Source: Nanobdellota archaeon
Lineage (GTDB): Archaea > Nanobdellota > Nanobdellia > Woesearchaeales > JAGLXL01
Assembly: GCA_023132895.1 (NCBI GenBank)
Contig: JAGLXL010000006.1
Span: 1-64,000, forward strand
Direction of reading: 5' to 3'
Length of the DNA stretch: 64,000 bases
Shown: positions 27,002 through 35,590 of the stretch, in pieces
Layout: the number at the start of each line of letters is the position of its first letter
How positions within the stretch are numbered: position 1 is the first letter of the stretch
Program-made: the position numbers and the translations under genes
Notes under the pieces: generated by a model
The model's input: only the letters and a program-made list of their open reading frames with translations
Databases searched by the model: none
Told to the model about the DNA's origin: nothing

Positions 27002-28207
27002 ATGAAACCATGGACTGTTAAATACCAGCCTCAGAATCTGTCGGAAATCCAAGGGCAGAACAAGTCAGTTTTACAGTTAAAGAGTTTTGTTGAGAATTTT
27101 AAGAAGCAGAGGAAGAAAGCATTGATTGTGTATGGTAATGTGGGGAATGGCAAGACCTCTGCGATTTATGCTTTGGCTCGGGAATTGGATTTGGAATTAT
27201 TAGAGATAAATGCTTCTGATGTTCGGAATGAAGAAAAGATAAATCAAATAGTGGGCGGGGCTTTGAAGCAGCAGTCATTGTTTTTTAAGTCTAAGATTAT
27301 TTTAGTTGATGAAGCTGATGGTATTTTTGGCAGAGAAGACAGAGGCGGTGTTCAGGCTTTGGTGGCGTTGATTAAGGAAGCGCAATTTCCGTTGATATTG
27401 ACGGCTAATAATCCTTGGGACAAGAAATTTTCAACTTTGAGGAATTACTGCGAGATGCTGCAGTTTAGCAAGTTGAGATATACTTCTGTGGCAAAGGTTT
27501 TGAAGAAGATTTGTTCTGAAGAAGGGATTGAATATGAAGATGATGCTTTGCAGTCTTTGGCTCGTCGGGCTGATGGTGATTTAAGGGGGGCAATTATTGA
27601 TTTGCAGTCTTTGGCCCATGACAAGAAGCTGACAGCTGAGGATTTGGATAATTTAGATCCAAGGAAGCAGACTGAAACAATTATTAATGCAATCATGAGG
27701 ATTTTCAAGACAACTGATGCCCAGGTTTCTTTGGAAGCTGCTGATTTGATTGATGAGAATATTGATGAATTGTTCTTGTGGATTGATGAGAATCTGCCAA
27801 AGGAATATACTCAACCACATGATTTGTATCGGGCTTATGAAAAAATGTCAAGGGCGGATATTTTCAGGAGAAGGATTAGAAGAAGGCAGCATTGGAGATA
27901 TATTGTTTATATTAAATCGTTATTGAGTGCAGGAATTTCGGTAAGTAAAGATGAAAAATACAGGACCTTTACTCGTTATGGAAGAACTCAAAGGATTTTG
28001 AAGCTGTGGAAAGCAAAGCAAAAGAATTTGAAGAAATTGGCAATTGCTGAGAAAATTGCTGGGAAAACTCATTGTTCTGTTAAAGATGCGGTTCAGGGGA
28101 CTTTACCATATTTTAAAACTATGTTTAAAGACAAAGGAATGAAGAAGGAATTGATTGATGAATTCAACTTATCTAAGGAAGAAGTTGCTTGGTTAAGGAA
28201 AAATTAA
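27002..28207 (+). CDS. rfcL: Replication factor C large subunit
   Basis: 401-residue AAA+ clamp loader subunit that opens the PCNA sliding clamp. The N-terminal MKPWTVKYQPQNLSEIQGQ is diagnostic. Walker A is GNVGNGKT (45-52), Walker B is LVDEADG (101-107), and the arginine-rich sensor/lid region includes ARRADGDLRGAIIDLQSLA. The C-terminal domain is shorter than in most archaeal RfcL (often about 480-500 aa), and no PIP-box-like end is obvious. A TATA-like TATATAAAAATTTAAATAGG about 25-40 bases upstream suggests a leaderless transcript. glyS follows after 26 bases. Confidence 0.95.
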   Translation: MKPWTVKYQPQNLSEIQGQNKSVLQLKSFVENFKKQRKKALIVYGNVGNGKTSAIYALARELDLELLEINASDVRNEEKINQIVGGALKQQSLFFKSKIILVDEADGIFGREDRGGVQALVALIKEAQFPLILTANNPWDKKFSTLRNYCEMLQFSKLRYTSVAKVLKKICSEEGIEYEDDALQSLARRADGDLRGAIIDLQSLAHDKKLTAEDLDNLDPRKQTETIINAIMRIFKTTDAQVSLEAADLIDENIDELFLWIDENLPKEYTQPHDLYRAYEKMSRADIFRRRIRRRQHWRYIVYIKSLLSAGISVSKDEKYRTFTRYGRTQRILKLWKAKQKNLKKLAIAEKIAGKTHCSVKDAVQGTLPYFKTMFKDKGMKKELIDEFNLSKEEVAWLRKN

Positions 28208-28233
28208 AAAAGCATTAAATAATTCTGGTAAAC

Positions 28234-29694
28234 ATGGAAGATTTAGCAACATTTCTTAAGAAAAAGGGGTTTGTTTATCCTAGTTCTGAGATTTATGGGG
28301 GTTTGAGCGGGTTTTATGATTATGGGCATTTGGGAACGTTATTAAAAAAGAATTTTGAGAAGCTGTGGCGGAAGTATTTTCTGAAATTGGGGAATTATTA
28401 TGAGCTTGAAGCCTGCCAAATAATGCATGAGAAAGTTTTCAAAGCGTCCGGGCATCTGGAGCATTTTGTTGATCCAGTAATCAGCTGTTCAAAATGCGAC
28501 TTTAATGACCGAGCTGACCATTTTATCACTGAAAATACAAAGGAAAAAAATATTGAAGGTTTGAAGCCGGCAGAGTTTGATAAATTAATCAAAAAGCATA
28601 ATCTGAAATGTCCAAAATGCAAATCTTATTTTAAGCCGACGGTGATGACTAATATGATGTTTCCAATTCAATTAGGAACTTCTAAAACAAGCCAGGCTTA
28701 TTTAAGACCGGAAACAGCGCAATCACCATATGTTAATTTTAAACTGCAATATGATATATTAAGAAAGAAACTGCCTTTAGGATTAGCAGTGGTGGGCAAG
28801 GCTTTTAGAAATGAGATTTCTCCTCGGAATTTGACTTTAAGGCAAAGAACTTTTACTCAAGCAGAACTACAGATTTTTTTTAATCCTGATAATTTTGCTG
28901 TGGATTTTGATGAGGTTAAGGATTATAAGTTATTGGTTTTGCTAGTTAAGGACAGGAAAGCAGGAAAAGTTAAGAAAATTGCCTGCAAAAGCTTGAAAAA
29001 AGATTTTCCAGAATGGTATCTGTATCATTTAGCGAAAATACAGCAGTTTTATTTCGATGTTTTACAAATTCCTGAGAAGAAATTCAGGTTATTCCAATTA
29101 TCTGATGAAGAAAAAGCTTTCTATAATAAATATCATTTTGATATTGAGATCGAGCTGGATCAATTAGGATTCACTGAGATGGGCGGTCTGCATTATCGGA
29201 CTGACCATGATTTGAAAGGGCATCAAAAAGTTTCAAACCAGTCAATGGAAATTTTAGATGAAAATAACAAGAAATTTATTCCCCATGTTTTGGAACTGTC
29301 ATTTGGGGTGGACAGGAATGTTTATGCTTTGCTTGATTTGAATTATGTTGATGATAAGAAAAGAGGTAATGTGGTTTTGGGGCTACCAGCCAAGTTAGCG
29401 CCTGTAACTATAGGTGTTTTTCCTTTGGTGAAAAAGGATGAGAAACTAGTTAAATTGGCCTGTAAAGTTTATTCGGAATTGAATTGCTGTTATTCATGTA
29501 TTTATGATGAATCAGGTTCAGTTGGCCGGAGATATGCCAGGGCAGATGAGATGGGTGTGCCGTATTGCATTACAATTGACTTTGATTCATTGAAAGACAA
29601 GGCAGTTACTATTCGGGATAGGGAAACGACAAAGCAAAAAAGGGTTAAGATTAAAGATTTAGTTGATGAAATATTCAAGTTAGTTACTAAATAA
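28234..29694 (+). CDS. glyS: Glycyl-tRNA synthetase (alpha2 type)
   Basis: 486-residue class II synthetase of the archaeal/eukaryotic/Firmicutes homodimer type. Its start MEDLATFLKKKGFVYPSSEI is followed by GGLSGFYDYGHLG. Cysteine pairs (CSKC, CPKC) form a zinc-ribbon-like insertion at about residues 88-130. Motif 2 is FRNEISPRNLTLRQRTF, and motif 3 contains VLELSFGVDRNVYALLD. The C-terminal anticodon-binding domain includes GRRYARADEMGVPYCITIDFD. It is in the same direction as rfcL and probably co-transcribed. Confidence 0.96.
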   Translation: MEDLATFLKKKGFVYPSSEIYGGLSGFYDYGHLGTLLKKNFEKLWRKYFLKLGNYYELEACQIMHEKVFKASGHLEHFVDPVISCSKCDFNDRADHFITENTKEKNIEGLKPAEFDKLIKKHNLKCPKCKSYFKPTVMTNMMFPIQLGTSKTSQAYLRPETAQSPYVNFKLQYDILRKKLPLGLAVVGKAFRNEISPRNLTLRQRTFTQAELQIFFNPDNFAVDFDEVKDYKLLVLLVKDRKAGKVKKIACKSLKKDFPEWYLYHLAKIQQFYFDVLQIPEKKFRLFQLSDEEKAFYNKYHFDIEIELDQLGFTEMGGLHYRTDHDLKGHQKVSNQSMEILDENNKKFIPHVLELSFGVDRNVYALLDLNYVDDKKRGNVVLGLPAKLAPVTIGVFPLVKKDEKLVKLACKVYSELNCCYSCIYDESGSVGRRYARADEMGVPYCITIDFDSLKDKAVTIRDRETTKQKRVKIKDLVDEIFKLVTK

Positions 29695-29828
29695 AATAAG
29701 TATATTAATTAGTACTTTATTTAGTAAATATATAACAAAAATAATAAGATTTTATATAACAGAAATAGTAAGATTTAAATATAGTATAATTATACTTACT
29801 TCTATTTTGAGTTAAAAGAGGTTTTAAT

Positions 29829-29939
29829 TTGCAAAAAAAGGTTGAGAGAAGAATTTCTAAAGCAGTTGACTTATTTGATCCTATGTGGTTAGACATCCCT
29901 TTAGTTCTTGAAGAAGAGGATAAATATCATGCCAGCTGA
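29829..29939 (+). CDS. Possible mini-protein upstream of the AbrB-like gene
   Basis: A 36-residue frame starting at TTG 29829 behind a fair ribosome binding site (AGAGG). It reads MQKKVERRISKAVDLFDPMW then LDIPLVLEEEDKYHAS and ends 11 bases inside the next gene in another frame. Its acidic end and coupling to an AbrB-like partner resemble a toxin-antitoxin or leader-peptide arrangement. It is too short for certainty. A TATA-like TTTAAATATAG near 29774 lies about 50 bases upstream. Confidence 0.4.
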   Translation: MQKKVERRISKAVDLFDPMWLDIPLVLEEEDKYHAS

Positions 29940-30099
29940 GTTAAAAAGAAAGCTGTATGCAAGAGGAAGTAGTTTTGAAACTACTGTGCCAATGCCTCTT
30001 CTGTTTAAATTAGATCCTAAGAATAAGAAGTATGATGTTATGTTCAAGTATGATGCTAAACAAGACAAATGGTATTTAGAATTTGGTGAAAGAAAATGA
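29929..30099 (+). CDS. AbrB-like mini-protein (copy 1)
   Basis: 56 residues from the ATG at 29929: MPAELKRKLYARGSSFETTV then PMPLLFKLDP, KYDVMFKYD and KWYLEFGERK. The GSSFETT(V/I)PMPLLFKLDP core looks like an AbrB/SpoVT swapped-hairpin unit, so it may bind DNA as a dimer. The stop overlaps the start of the 1598-residue surface protein gene (ATGA). A second copy at 35423 is nearly identical and also overlaps a surface-protein gene. The start is chosen by analogy with that copy; an upstream TTG at 29908 lacks support. Confidence 0.75.
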   Translation: MPAELKRKLYARGSSFETTVPMPLLFKLDPKNKKYDVMFKYDAKQDKWYLEFGERK

Positions 30100-33000
30100 A
30101 AAATAAAAAAGGTGAATTGGGAGCGGCCATTGCTTTAGCAGCAGTGGTTATAATTGGCCTGGGGGCCTTGTTTTTTACCAATGTTGAACCCCAAATCACT
30201 GGCATGGCTGTGGCTGGTGGGGTAGCTGGTGCTGCTATTTCCTCCTGCGGAGTTAATATTAGCGAGAGCTCTGTTCTAACTCAGAATGTTTCTCCTATTG
30301 TTTCGCCGTGCATCACCATTAATGGTAGTAATCTTGTTTTTGATTGTCAAGGGTATACTATCAGCGGAGGCAACCCAGCCATTCTTGTAGCAAACCAAAC
30401 TAATGTGACAATTAAAAATTGTATTATAGAAAGTGCTACGACTGGTATTTTAGCGCATTATCATGCTAATAATAGTGTCTTTAGAGACAATACTTTTAGA
30501 AATATTCAAACTGGGATCCGGCTTGCTGGTGCGGCTGGCGCTTATTGGAATCACACTACAAATAACCTAATCGTTAATAATACTTTTATTAGTGCCTCAT
30601 CATATGGGGTTAATATTTATGGACCAAACAATTCTATTATCAATAATTCATTTTCTTATAACAAGTGGGCTATAATGTTTAGCAGCACTGATACTGGTTT
30701 AGCTGAAGGTAATTACCTTGTTAATAATACTATTGCTATTTATCTTTCTGGCTCTAAAAATGTTGTAGTTGATAATAACACAGTTGAAAACAGTACTACT
30801 TATGGGATTTATAATTATCATACTGATGGTTGCTGCAATAATGTAACTAACAACACTTTAGATAATAACAAAGATGGGATATATTTTTCCTCAACAGCAT
30901 ATAGTTTGATGGAAAATAATTTAGTTTTGAACAGCCGCAGGCGTGGGATTCATGTTGACTGGCCAAATAACACAATCATAAGAACTACTTCTTTAAACAG
31001 TGGTAGTGAGGATTTGTACGCTTATCAGGGGACTGGTTTTTTGACAATCATTGATTCAGTGATTGGTTCTTATGGAATCACCAGTGTTAATTTAACTATG
31101 GAGAACAGCACTTATGGGAAAATTGTTTATTTGAATAATGTTAGTGGATACGGAACTAGTCTAGTTGGTTTGGTGGATTCTGATATTAGATTTGGTGATA
31201 ATTTTGTTTTTGTAAATTCCTCTGGGCAATCTGGTTTCAATGTGAGTGCTAACGTGACGATGTACGGCCTGCCTTATGCAAGTATCAATGATTTTAATAT
31301 AATCAGGGATGTTGAAGATGATGGTTTTTTTGAGATCTGTCCAAGCGATGTCTGCCAAAATATAAGTTATTCAGGAGGAACTTTAGTTTTTAATGTGACT
31401 CAGTTTACAACCTACTCAAGTAGAGGTAATACTCCTCCAAATGTCACCATTATAGAATTGACCCCATCACCAGCTTATACTAATGATACCCTTTATGTCA
31501 ATGTATCTTACTTTGATGAAGATGCTGACACTGGCGCTGTTTTCTTTAATTGGACTGTTGACAACACCCAAGTTAATTTCCTTAATTATTCTAGTGTCGC
31601 CTCTAACACTTTCATCGTCGACACCTTAGATTCTGGTAATTTCTCCAAAAACCAAAACGTCACTGTTTATGTCTGGGCCTGGGATGGTTATAATTATTCA
31701 ACGGTAAAATCAGATTCAATCATTATTTCAAATACTTTGCCGACTGTTCCGATGATGAATTTGAGTCCATCACCGACAGCATACCATAACCAAGACCTTT
31801 ACTGCAATGTAACTGTTAACAGCACAGATGCTGATGGGAACCTTGTGAATTATACTTATCTCTGGTACAATAATTCAGTTTTAGTGAGTAGTACAGGACC
31901 AACATATCAGCTTTATGATGTCTTAATTGCCGGCAATACAACTGTTGGTGATACCTGGAATTGCACAATTATACCAAGTGATGATGTGGAAAATGGCACT
32001 AGCAATTCTTCAATTACTACAATAGTCAATGACCCGCCATCAGATATTACTTTTATTACTCCGGCCAATTATTCTTATGTTTCACCTCAACCTCTCTTTA
32101 ATTGGACTAATTCCTCAGACTTTGAAAATGATACTTTTACTTATTATTTAGAGGTTGCAAATGAAGCTTCTTTCACTATACTAGTTATCAATATTTCGAC
32201 CCTGGATACTAATTACACTGATGCCTCTTCCCTACCAGATGGTGTGTATTACTGGCGTGTCAACACTTGTGATAATTATGATTGTAATAATTATTCTAGT
32301 CAGCCTGCAGGGAATAAATTCTATGTTGATACTACACCACCTAATTCAACGATTACAACTATCACCAACAATTCTGATATTGGAGTGAACAGTTTCCCAA
32401 TCAATATCTCGGGAACTGCCCAAGACAATATTGTCCTTGGTCAGACATGGGTCAATATCAACAGCACATTTTACAATGCATCAGACCCAAACCCTTACGC
32501 ATGGAACTATTCCTGGACTCCAGATTCAGATGGAGAATTTGTAATTTATAGTATGGCTATTGACAGTGCAGGTATTAATGAGACACTATTTGAATATTTT
32601 TATGTAGAAGTATATACGACTTCTAATATAACAGACTCTAACAAGACCAACTCTAATAACACTTACAGTGAAGTATTTAGCTCAGTGGAGATAGATTCTG
32701 ACATTAATCTATCAACAATTACTATTTCAGAATTTATCCAAATGCGGTCTTATAATTGCATTATCAGTGGCTCTCACTTGAATTATTCAACTTGTGATAA
32801 TAGTGTGGTAGTTGATTGTTCTGGAGAATACTGGACAATTGATCCTTCAAATCTTGATAATGTAATGGGCAGCAATAATATCTTTACTGACAGCAATGCT
32901 TCAAATTCAAGAATTGATGATTCAAATGTAACTAACTCCTATATTAATTACACTAACATGACCAGTTCAGTTGTTAATGATTCTGTAATTTATTCTTCTA

Positions 33001-34892
33001 ATATTACAGAGTCTGTTGTTGCATATTCTACAGTAAATGAAAGCAATGTGACTAATTCTGTAATCAATAATTCAGTTGTAGTTCAGTCAACTGTAGAGTC
33101 ATCTAATTTGTTTGATGTCAATGTAACTAATTCAACAATATCTAACAGCAACCTAACTAATGTGACCATTGTTAATTCAAATGTTCAAGATATGGTTTTG
33201 AATAACACTGTAATCAACAATGACCAGTGCAGTTCAGGAACAATTGTTTATCAGGGAACAACTTATAATTGTCCGATTAACCTGAATACGATTTACAGTC
33301 CTCCTCCGCCTGCCCAACCACCAAGTGGTGGGGGTGGCCAGCCATCTCTTCAACAATGTAGGGATGGAAAAGACAATGATGGAGATGGTTTGATTGATTA
33401 TCCTGCTGATCCAGGGTGTGTTTCGTCATATGATATTGATGAAAGTGAAGAAACTTGCACCCAGGGCTGGGTCTGCACTTCCTGGAGCGATTGCAGGAAT
33501 GGAAAACAGACCAGGAGCTGTACTGACGGCAATAATTGTGAAGCGAGACTAGCAGCAGGTTATGTAGAGCGAGTAATTGAAACAGAAAAACCTCCAGAAG
33601 AAGTAGGATGTGCGATTGAAAGTTGTGAAGACGGCATTCAAAATCAAGGTGAAACTGGAGTTGATTGCGGAGGACCATGCCCACCTTGCCCTTCAGCAGT
33701 TATTGAATGTACTAAAGTGGCTGATTGTCCAGAGGGTTACAGCTGCGTTGATAATATTTGTGTTGAGATACCAGAAAGACAGCCAGTGGTTCCTGAAGTT
33801 ACTTTTGGAGAAAGACTGAGTGAGTTTTTTGGCAAGACAGGAGAGTTTTTCGGGATTGTTCTTGACTTGAATGAGAGAATCAATAAAAAAATAGCTGAAT
33901 GGCTTAAGATTGCTTGGGGTTATTCAAAAGAATTACTTGGAGATGCTTTTGATTGGTCTAAAAAAGTTTTGGGAGAAGCCTTTGACCTTTATATGGATCT
34001 TTCAGCTGGATTGAGAGATTTGGTTAAGGATTCGACTGGCAAAACTGTTGATTTTGTTAAAGCAAATTATGGCTCAACTTTGATTGTGATTCTATCCATA
34101 GCAGTGATTATTGCGGGGTATTTTGCTTATCAGAGTTTTGCACATTCTAGTAAGCTTGAAGAGTTTAAGAAGAGTAGGGGAGAGAAGGTAAAAACCAGAG
34201 AGAAAGAAAAAGTAATTCAGCAGAAAAAAGAAGCTCAAGAAGTTAGCAAAGAGTTAAGTTATTTTATCAGAGATTCTTTATTGGGAGGTTATCAGATAGA
34301 ACAAATTAAGGATGCTTTGGTTGCCAAAGGCTGGCCAAAGAAGGTGGTTGATAAGTATACCAAGAAAATCAAAGAGACTCATAAAGAAGAACTCAAAACA
34401 GCCAAAAAGATAAGAGGGTTGAAAGAAGAAGAGCAGAGAATAGAAGGGTCGATTGAAAAACCAAAAAAAGGCATTAAATTTTGGGAAAGGCCTAAGATTC
34501 CTAAAACAGTGATATTTGACGAGCCGATTATCATCAAAACAAAGCCAGTTAAAGAAACGAGGGCGACCAAATTACTTTCTAAGGAGTTGGATGAACTAGA
34601 GCAACAGCTTAAGAAACCGACAATTAGATGGTATCAGAAGCCAAAGGTATTGAGGAAAGAGGCTGGTGTAATGGAAACTTCTCAAGAGAAACTTAAGGAA
34701 AAAGTTGCTGAATTAATTAAAAAAGACTGGTCAAGAAGTGAAATTATTGAAATCTTGAAAAAAGATGATTGGCCAGAAGATTCTATTAAGAAATATTTGG
34801 ATGAGAATTTCCCTGAATTGAAGAATATTTCTAAATTCAAAAAAGAGGTGGCAGAATTAGACGAAACTCTAAAACGATTAGGAAGGTACTGA
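30096..34892 (+). CDS. Giant beta-helix/Ig surface protein with membrane anchor and cytosolic GY/GW tail
   Basis: 1598 residues. An N-terminal hydrophobic helix follows KKGELG (possible pilin-like or signal anchor). A NosD/PbH1 beta-helix runs to about residue 440, and Ig/cadherin-like domains to about 860. An N/S/T-rich short-repeat region (about 880-1040, units like SNVTNSVINN) comes next, then a PPPPAQPP linker (about 1068). Cys-rich modules include a thrombospondin-1-like WVCTSWSDCRNGKQTRSC. One membrane helix at about 1326-1348 is followed by a 250-residue charged cytosolic tail with two GY/GW-type motifs (GYQIEQIKDALVAKGWPKK and DWSRSEIIEILKKDDWPED). Very many N-x-S/T sites suggest heavy N-glycosylation outside. 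It is probably an adhesin or filament base that contacts a cytosolic partner (inference). Confidence 0.88.
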   Translation: MKNKKGELGAAIALAAVVIIGLGALFFTNVEPQITGMAVAGGVAGAAISSCGVNISESSVLTQNVSPIVSPCITINGSNLVFDCQGYTISGGNPAILVANQTNVTIKNCIIESATTGILAHYHANNSVFRDNTFRNIQTGIRLAGAAGAYWNHTTNNLIVNNTFISASSYGVNIYGPNNSIINNSFSYNKWAIMFSSTDTGLAEGNYLVNNTIAIYLSGSKNVVVDNNTVENSTTYGIYNYHTDGCCNNVTNNTLDNNKDGIYFSSTAYSLMENNLVLNSRRRGIHVDWPNNTIIRTTSLNSGSEDLYAYQGTGFLTIIDSVIGSYGITSVNLTMENSTYGKIVYLNNVSGYGTSLVGLVDSDIRFGDNFVFVNSSGQSGFNVSANVTMYGLPYASINDFNIIRDVEDDGFFEICPSDVCQNISYSGGTLVFNVTQFTTYSSRGNTPPNVTIIELTPSPAYTNDTLYVNVSYFDEDADTGAVFFNWTVDNTQVNFLNYSSVASNTFIVDTLDSGNFSKNQNVTVYVWAWDGYNYSTVKSDSIIISNTLPTVPMMNLSPSPTAYHNQDLYCNVTVNSTDADGNLVNYTYLWYNNSVLVSSTGPTYQLYDVLIAGNTTVGDTWNCTIIPSDDVENGTSNSSITTIVNDPPSDITFITPANYSYVSPQPLFNWTNSSDFENDTFTYYLEVANEASFTILVINISTLDTNYTDASSLPDGVYYWRVNTCDNYDCNNYSSQPAGNKFYVDTTPPNSTITTITNNSDIGVNSFPINISGTAQDNIVLGQTWVNINSTFYNASDPNPYAWNYSWTPDSDGEFVIYSMAIDSAGINETLFEYFYVEVYTTSNITDSNKTNSNNTYSEVFSSVEIDSDINLSTITISEFIQMRSYNCIISGSHLNYSTCDNSVVVDCSGEYWTIDPSNLDNVMGSNNIFTDSNASNSRIDDSNVTNSYINYTNMTSSVVNDSVIYSSNITESVVAYSTVNESNVTNSVINNSVVVQSTVESSNLFDVNVTNSTISNSNLTNVTIVNSNVQDMVLNNTVINNDQCSSGTIVYQGTTYNCPINLNTIYSPPPPAQPPSGGGGQPSLQQCRDGKDNDGDGLIDYPADPGCVSSYDIDESEETCTQGWVCTSWSDCRNGKQTRSCTDGNNCEARLAAGYVERVIETEKPPEEVGCAIESCEDGIQNQGETGVDCGGPCPPCPSAVIECTKVADCPEGYSCVDNICVEIPERQPVVPEVTFGERLSEFFGKTGEFFGIVLDLNERINKKIAEWLKIAWGYSKELLGDAFDWSKKVLGEAFDLYMDLSAGLRDLVKDSTGKTVDFVKANYGSTLIVILSIAVIIAGYFAYQSFAHSSKLEEFKKSRGEKVKTREKEKVIQQKKEAQEVSKELSYFIRDSLLGGYQIEQIKDALVAKGWPKKVVDKYTKKIKETHKEELKTAKKIRGLKEEEQRIEGSIEKPKKGIKFWERPKIPKTVIFDEPIIIKTKPVKETRATKLLSKELDELEQQLKKPTIRWYQKPKVLRKEAGVMETSQEKLKEKVAELIKKDWSRSEIIEILKKDDWPEDSIKKYLDENFPELKNISKFKKEVAELDETLKRLGRY

Positions 34893-35033
34893 GAAAGCAA
34901 AGCTTTCTGGTATACTTAGAAAAACCAAAAGTTTTTCTGGTACACCAGAAATTTCAAAGAAATTTCTTAGTATCACTAAGGTGGTGATGAAAAAATGCAA
35001 CGAAAATTGACTCAAAATTTTCTGGCATTTTTT
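34892..35033 (+). promoter_or_regulatory. Hairpin chain in the leader of the OB-fold gene
   Basis: Five successive perfect stems fill this gap: AGAAAGC-AAA-GCTTTCT (34892-34908), AGAAAAAC-CAAAA-GTTTTTCT (34918-34938), AGAAATTTC-AAA-GAAATTTCT (34947-34967), CTTAG-TATCA-CTAAG (34966-34980, sharing two bases with the previous stem), and an outer AAAAAATGC/GCATTTTTT stem (34990-35033) around GAAAATT/AATTTTC. The ribosome binding site CCGGAGG follows directly. It may be a structured leader, or a processing or transcription-end region for the surface gene. Confidence 0.6.
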
Positions 35034-35047
35034 TCCGGAGGAAAAAA

Positions 35048-35419
35048 ATGAATGTAAAAGACCTACAAGCTCGGCAAGGTAATGTGGATTTAGTTCTGGA
35101 AATAGTGGAGAAAGGTGAAGTCAGAGAGTTTGAAAAGTTTGGAAAGAAAGGAAGTGTCTGCAATGCTGTTGCCCAAGACGAGACTGGAAAAATCAAGTTA
35201 ACACTTTGGAATGAACAGATTGACATGGTGGGTGTTGGCGACAAGATTCAGATTACAAATGGTTATGTGGGTGAATACCAAGGTGAACTGCAGCTTTCAA
35301 CTGGTAAATTTGGCAAGTTGGAAGTCTTGGAAAAAGGCGAACCGAAGGAAGAAGCTGCTGAAGAGAGCGGAGAAGAACTGCCAGAAGAAATTCAACCAGA
35401 AGAAGAGGAAATCAAATGA
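35048..35419 (+). CDS. Single-domain OB-fold ssDNA-binding protein (RPA/SOSS-B-like)
   Basis: 123 residues: an OB fold (about 1-95) with the RPA/SSB-like phrase CNAVAQDETGKIKLTLWNEQ and a glycine-turn segment GVGDKIQITNGYVGEYQGEL. An acidic tail (EEAAEESGEELPEE) resembles the partner-binding tails of SSB proteins. A zinc finger, found in larger archaeal RPAs, is absent. An excellent ribosome binding site (CCGGAGG) precedes the ATG. It probably coats single-stranded DNA; its place inside a surface-protein block is odd. Confidence 0.85.
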   Translation: MNVKDLQARQGNVDLVLEIVEKGEVREFEKFGKKGSVCNAVAQDETGKIKLTLWNEQIDMVGVGDKIQITNGYVGEYQGELQLSTGKFGKLEVLEKGEPKEEAAEESGEELPEEIQPEEEEIK

Positions 35420-35422
35420 AAG

Positions 35423-35590
35423 ATGTCAGCTGAATTAAAGAGGAAATTATATGCACGGGGAAGTAGTTTTGAAACTACTATTCCAATGCCTCTTCTCTTT
35501 AAGCTGGATCCTAAAAATAAAAAGTACAATGTTGTGTTTAAGTATGATGCTAAAACTGACAGATGGTATATTGAATTTGGTGAAAGATGA
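35423..35590 (+). CDS. AbrB-like mini-protein (copy 2)
   Basis: 55 residues: MSAELKRKLYARGSSFETTI then PMPLLFKLDP, KYNVVFKYD and RWYIEFGER. It differs from copy 1 (29929) at only about nine positions. It starts three bases after the OB-fold gene's stop, and its own stop overlaps the start of the next surface gene (ATGA). The identical placement of both copies, each fused by overlap to a surface gene, implies one regulator duplicated with its target, or a coupling device for translation. Confidence 0.75.
   Translation: MSAELKRKLYARGSSFETTIPMPLLFKLDPKNKKYNVVFKYDAKTDRWYIEFGER

Noticed and set aside
29908-29928. TTG start seven codons before AbrB-like copy 1
   Set aside because: Copy 2 begins at the aligned ATG, and no ribosome binding site supports the TTG.
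34892-35033. Simple intrinsic terminator of the surface gene
   Set aside because: Five stems in a row and a final stem abutting the next ribosome binding site go beyond a terminator; one of them could still end transcripts, so I kept it as a regulatory region.
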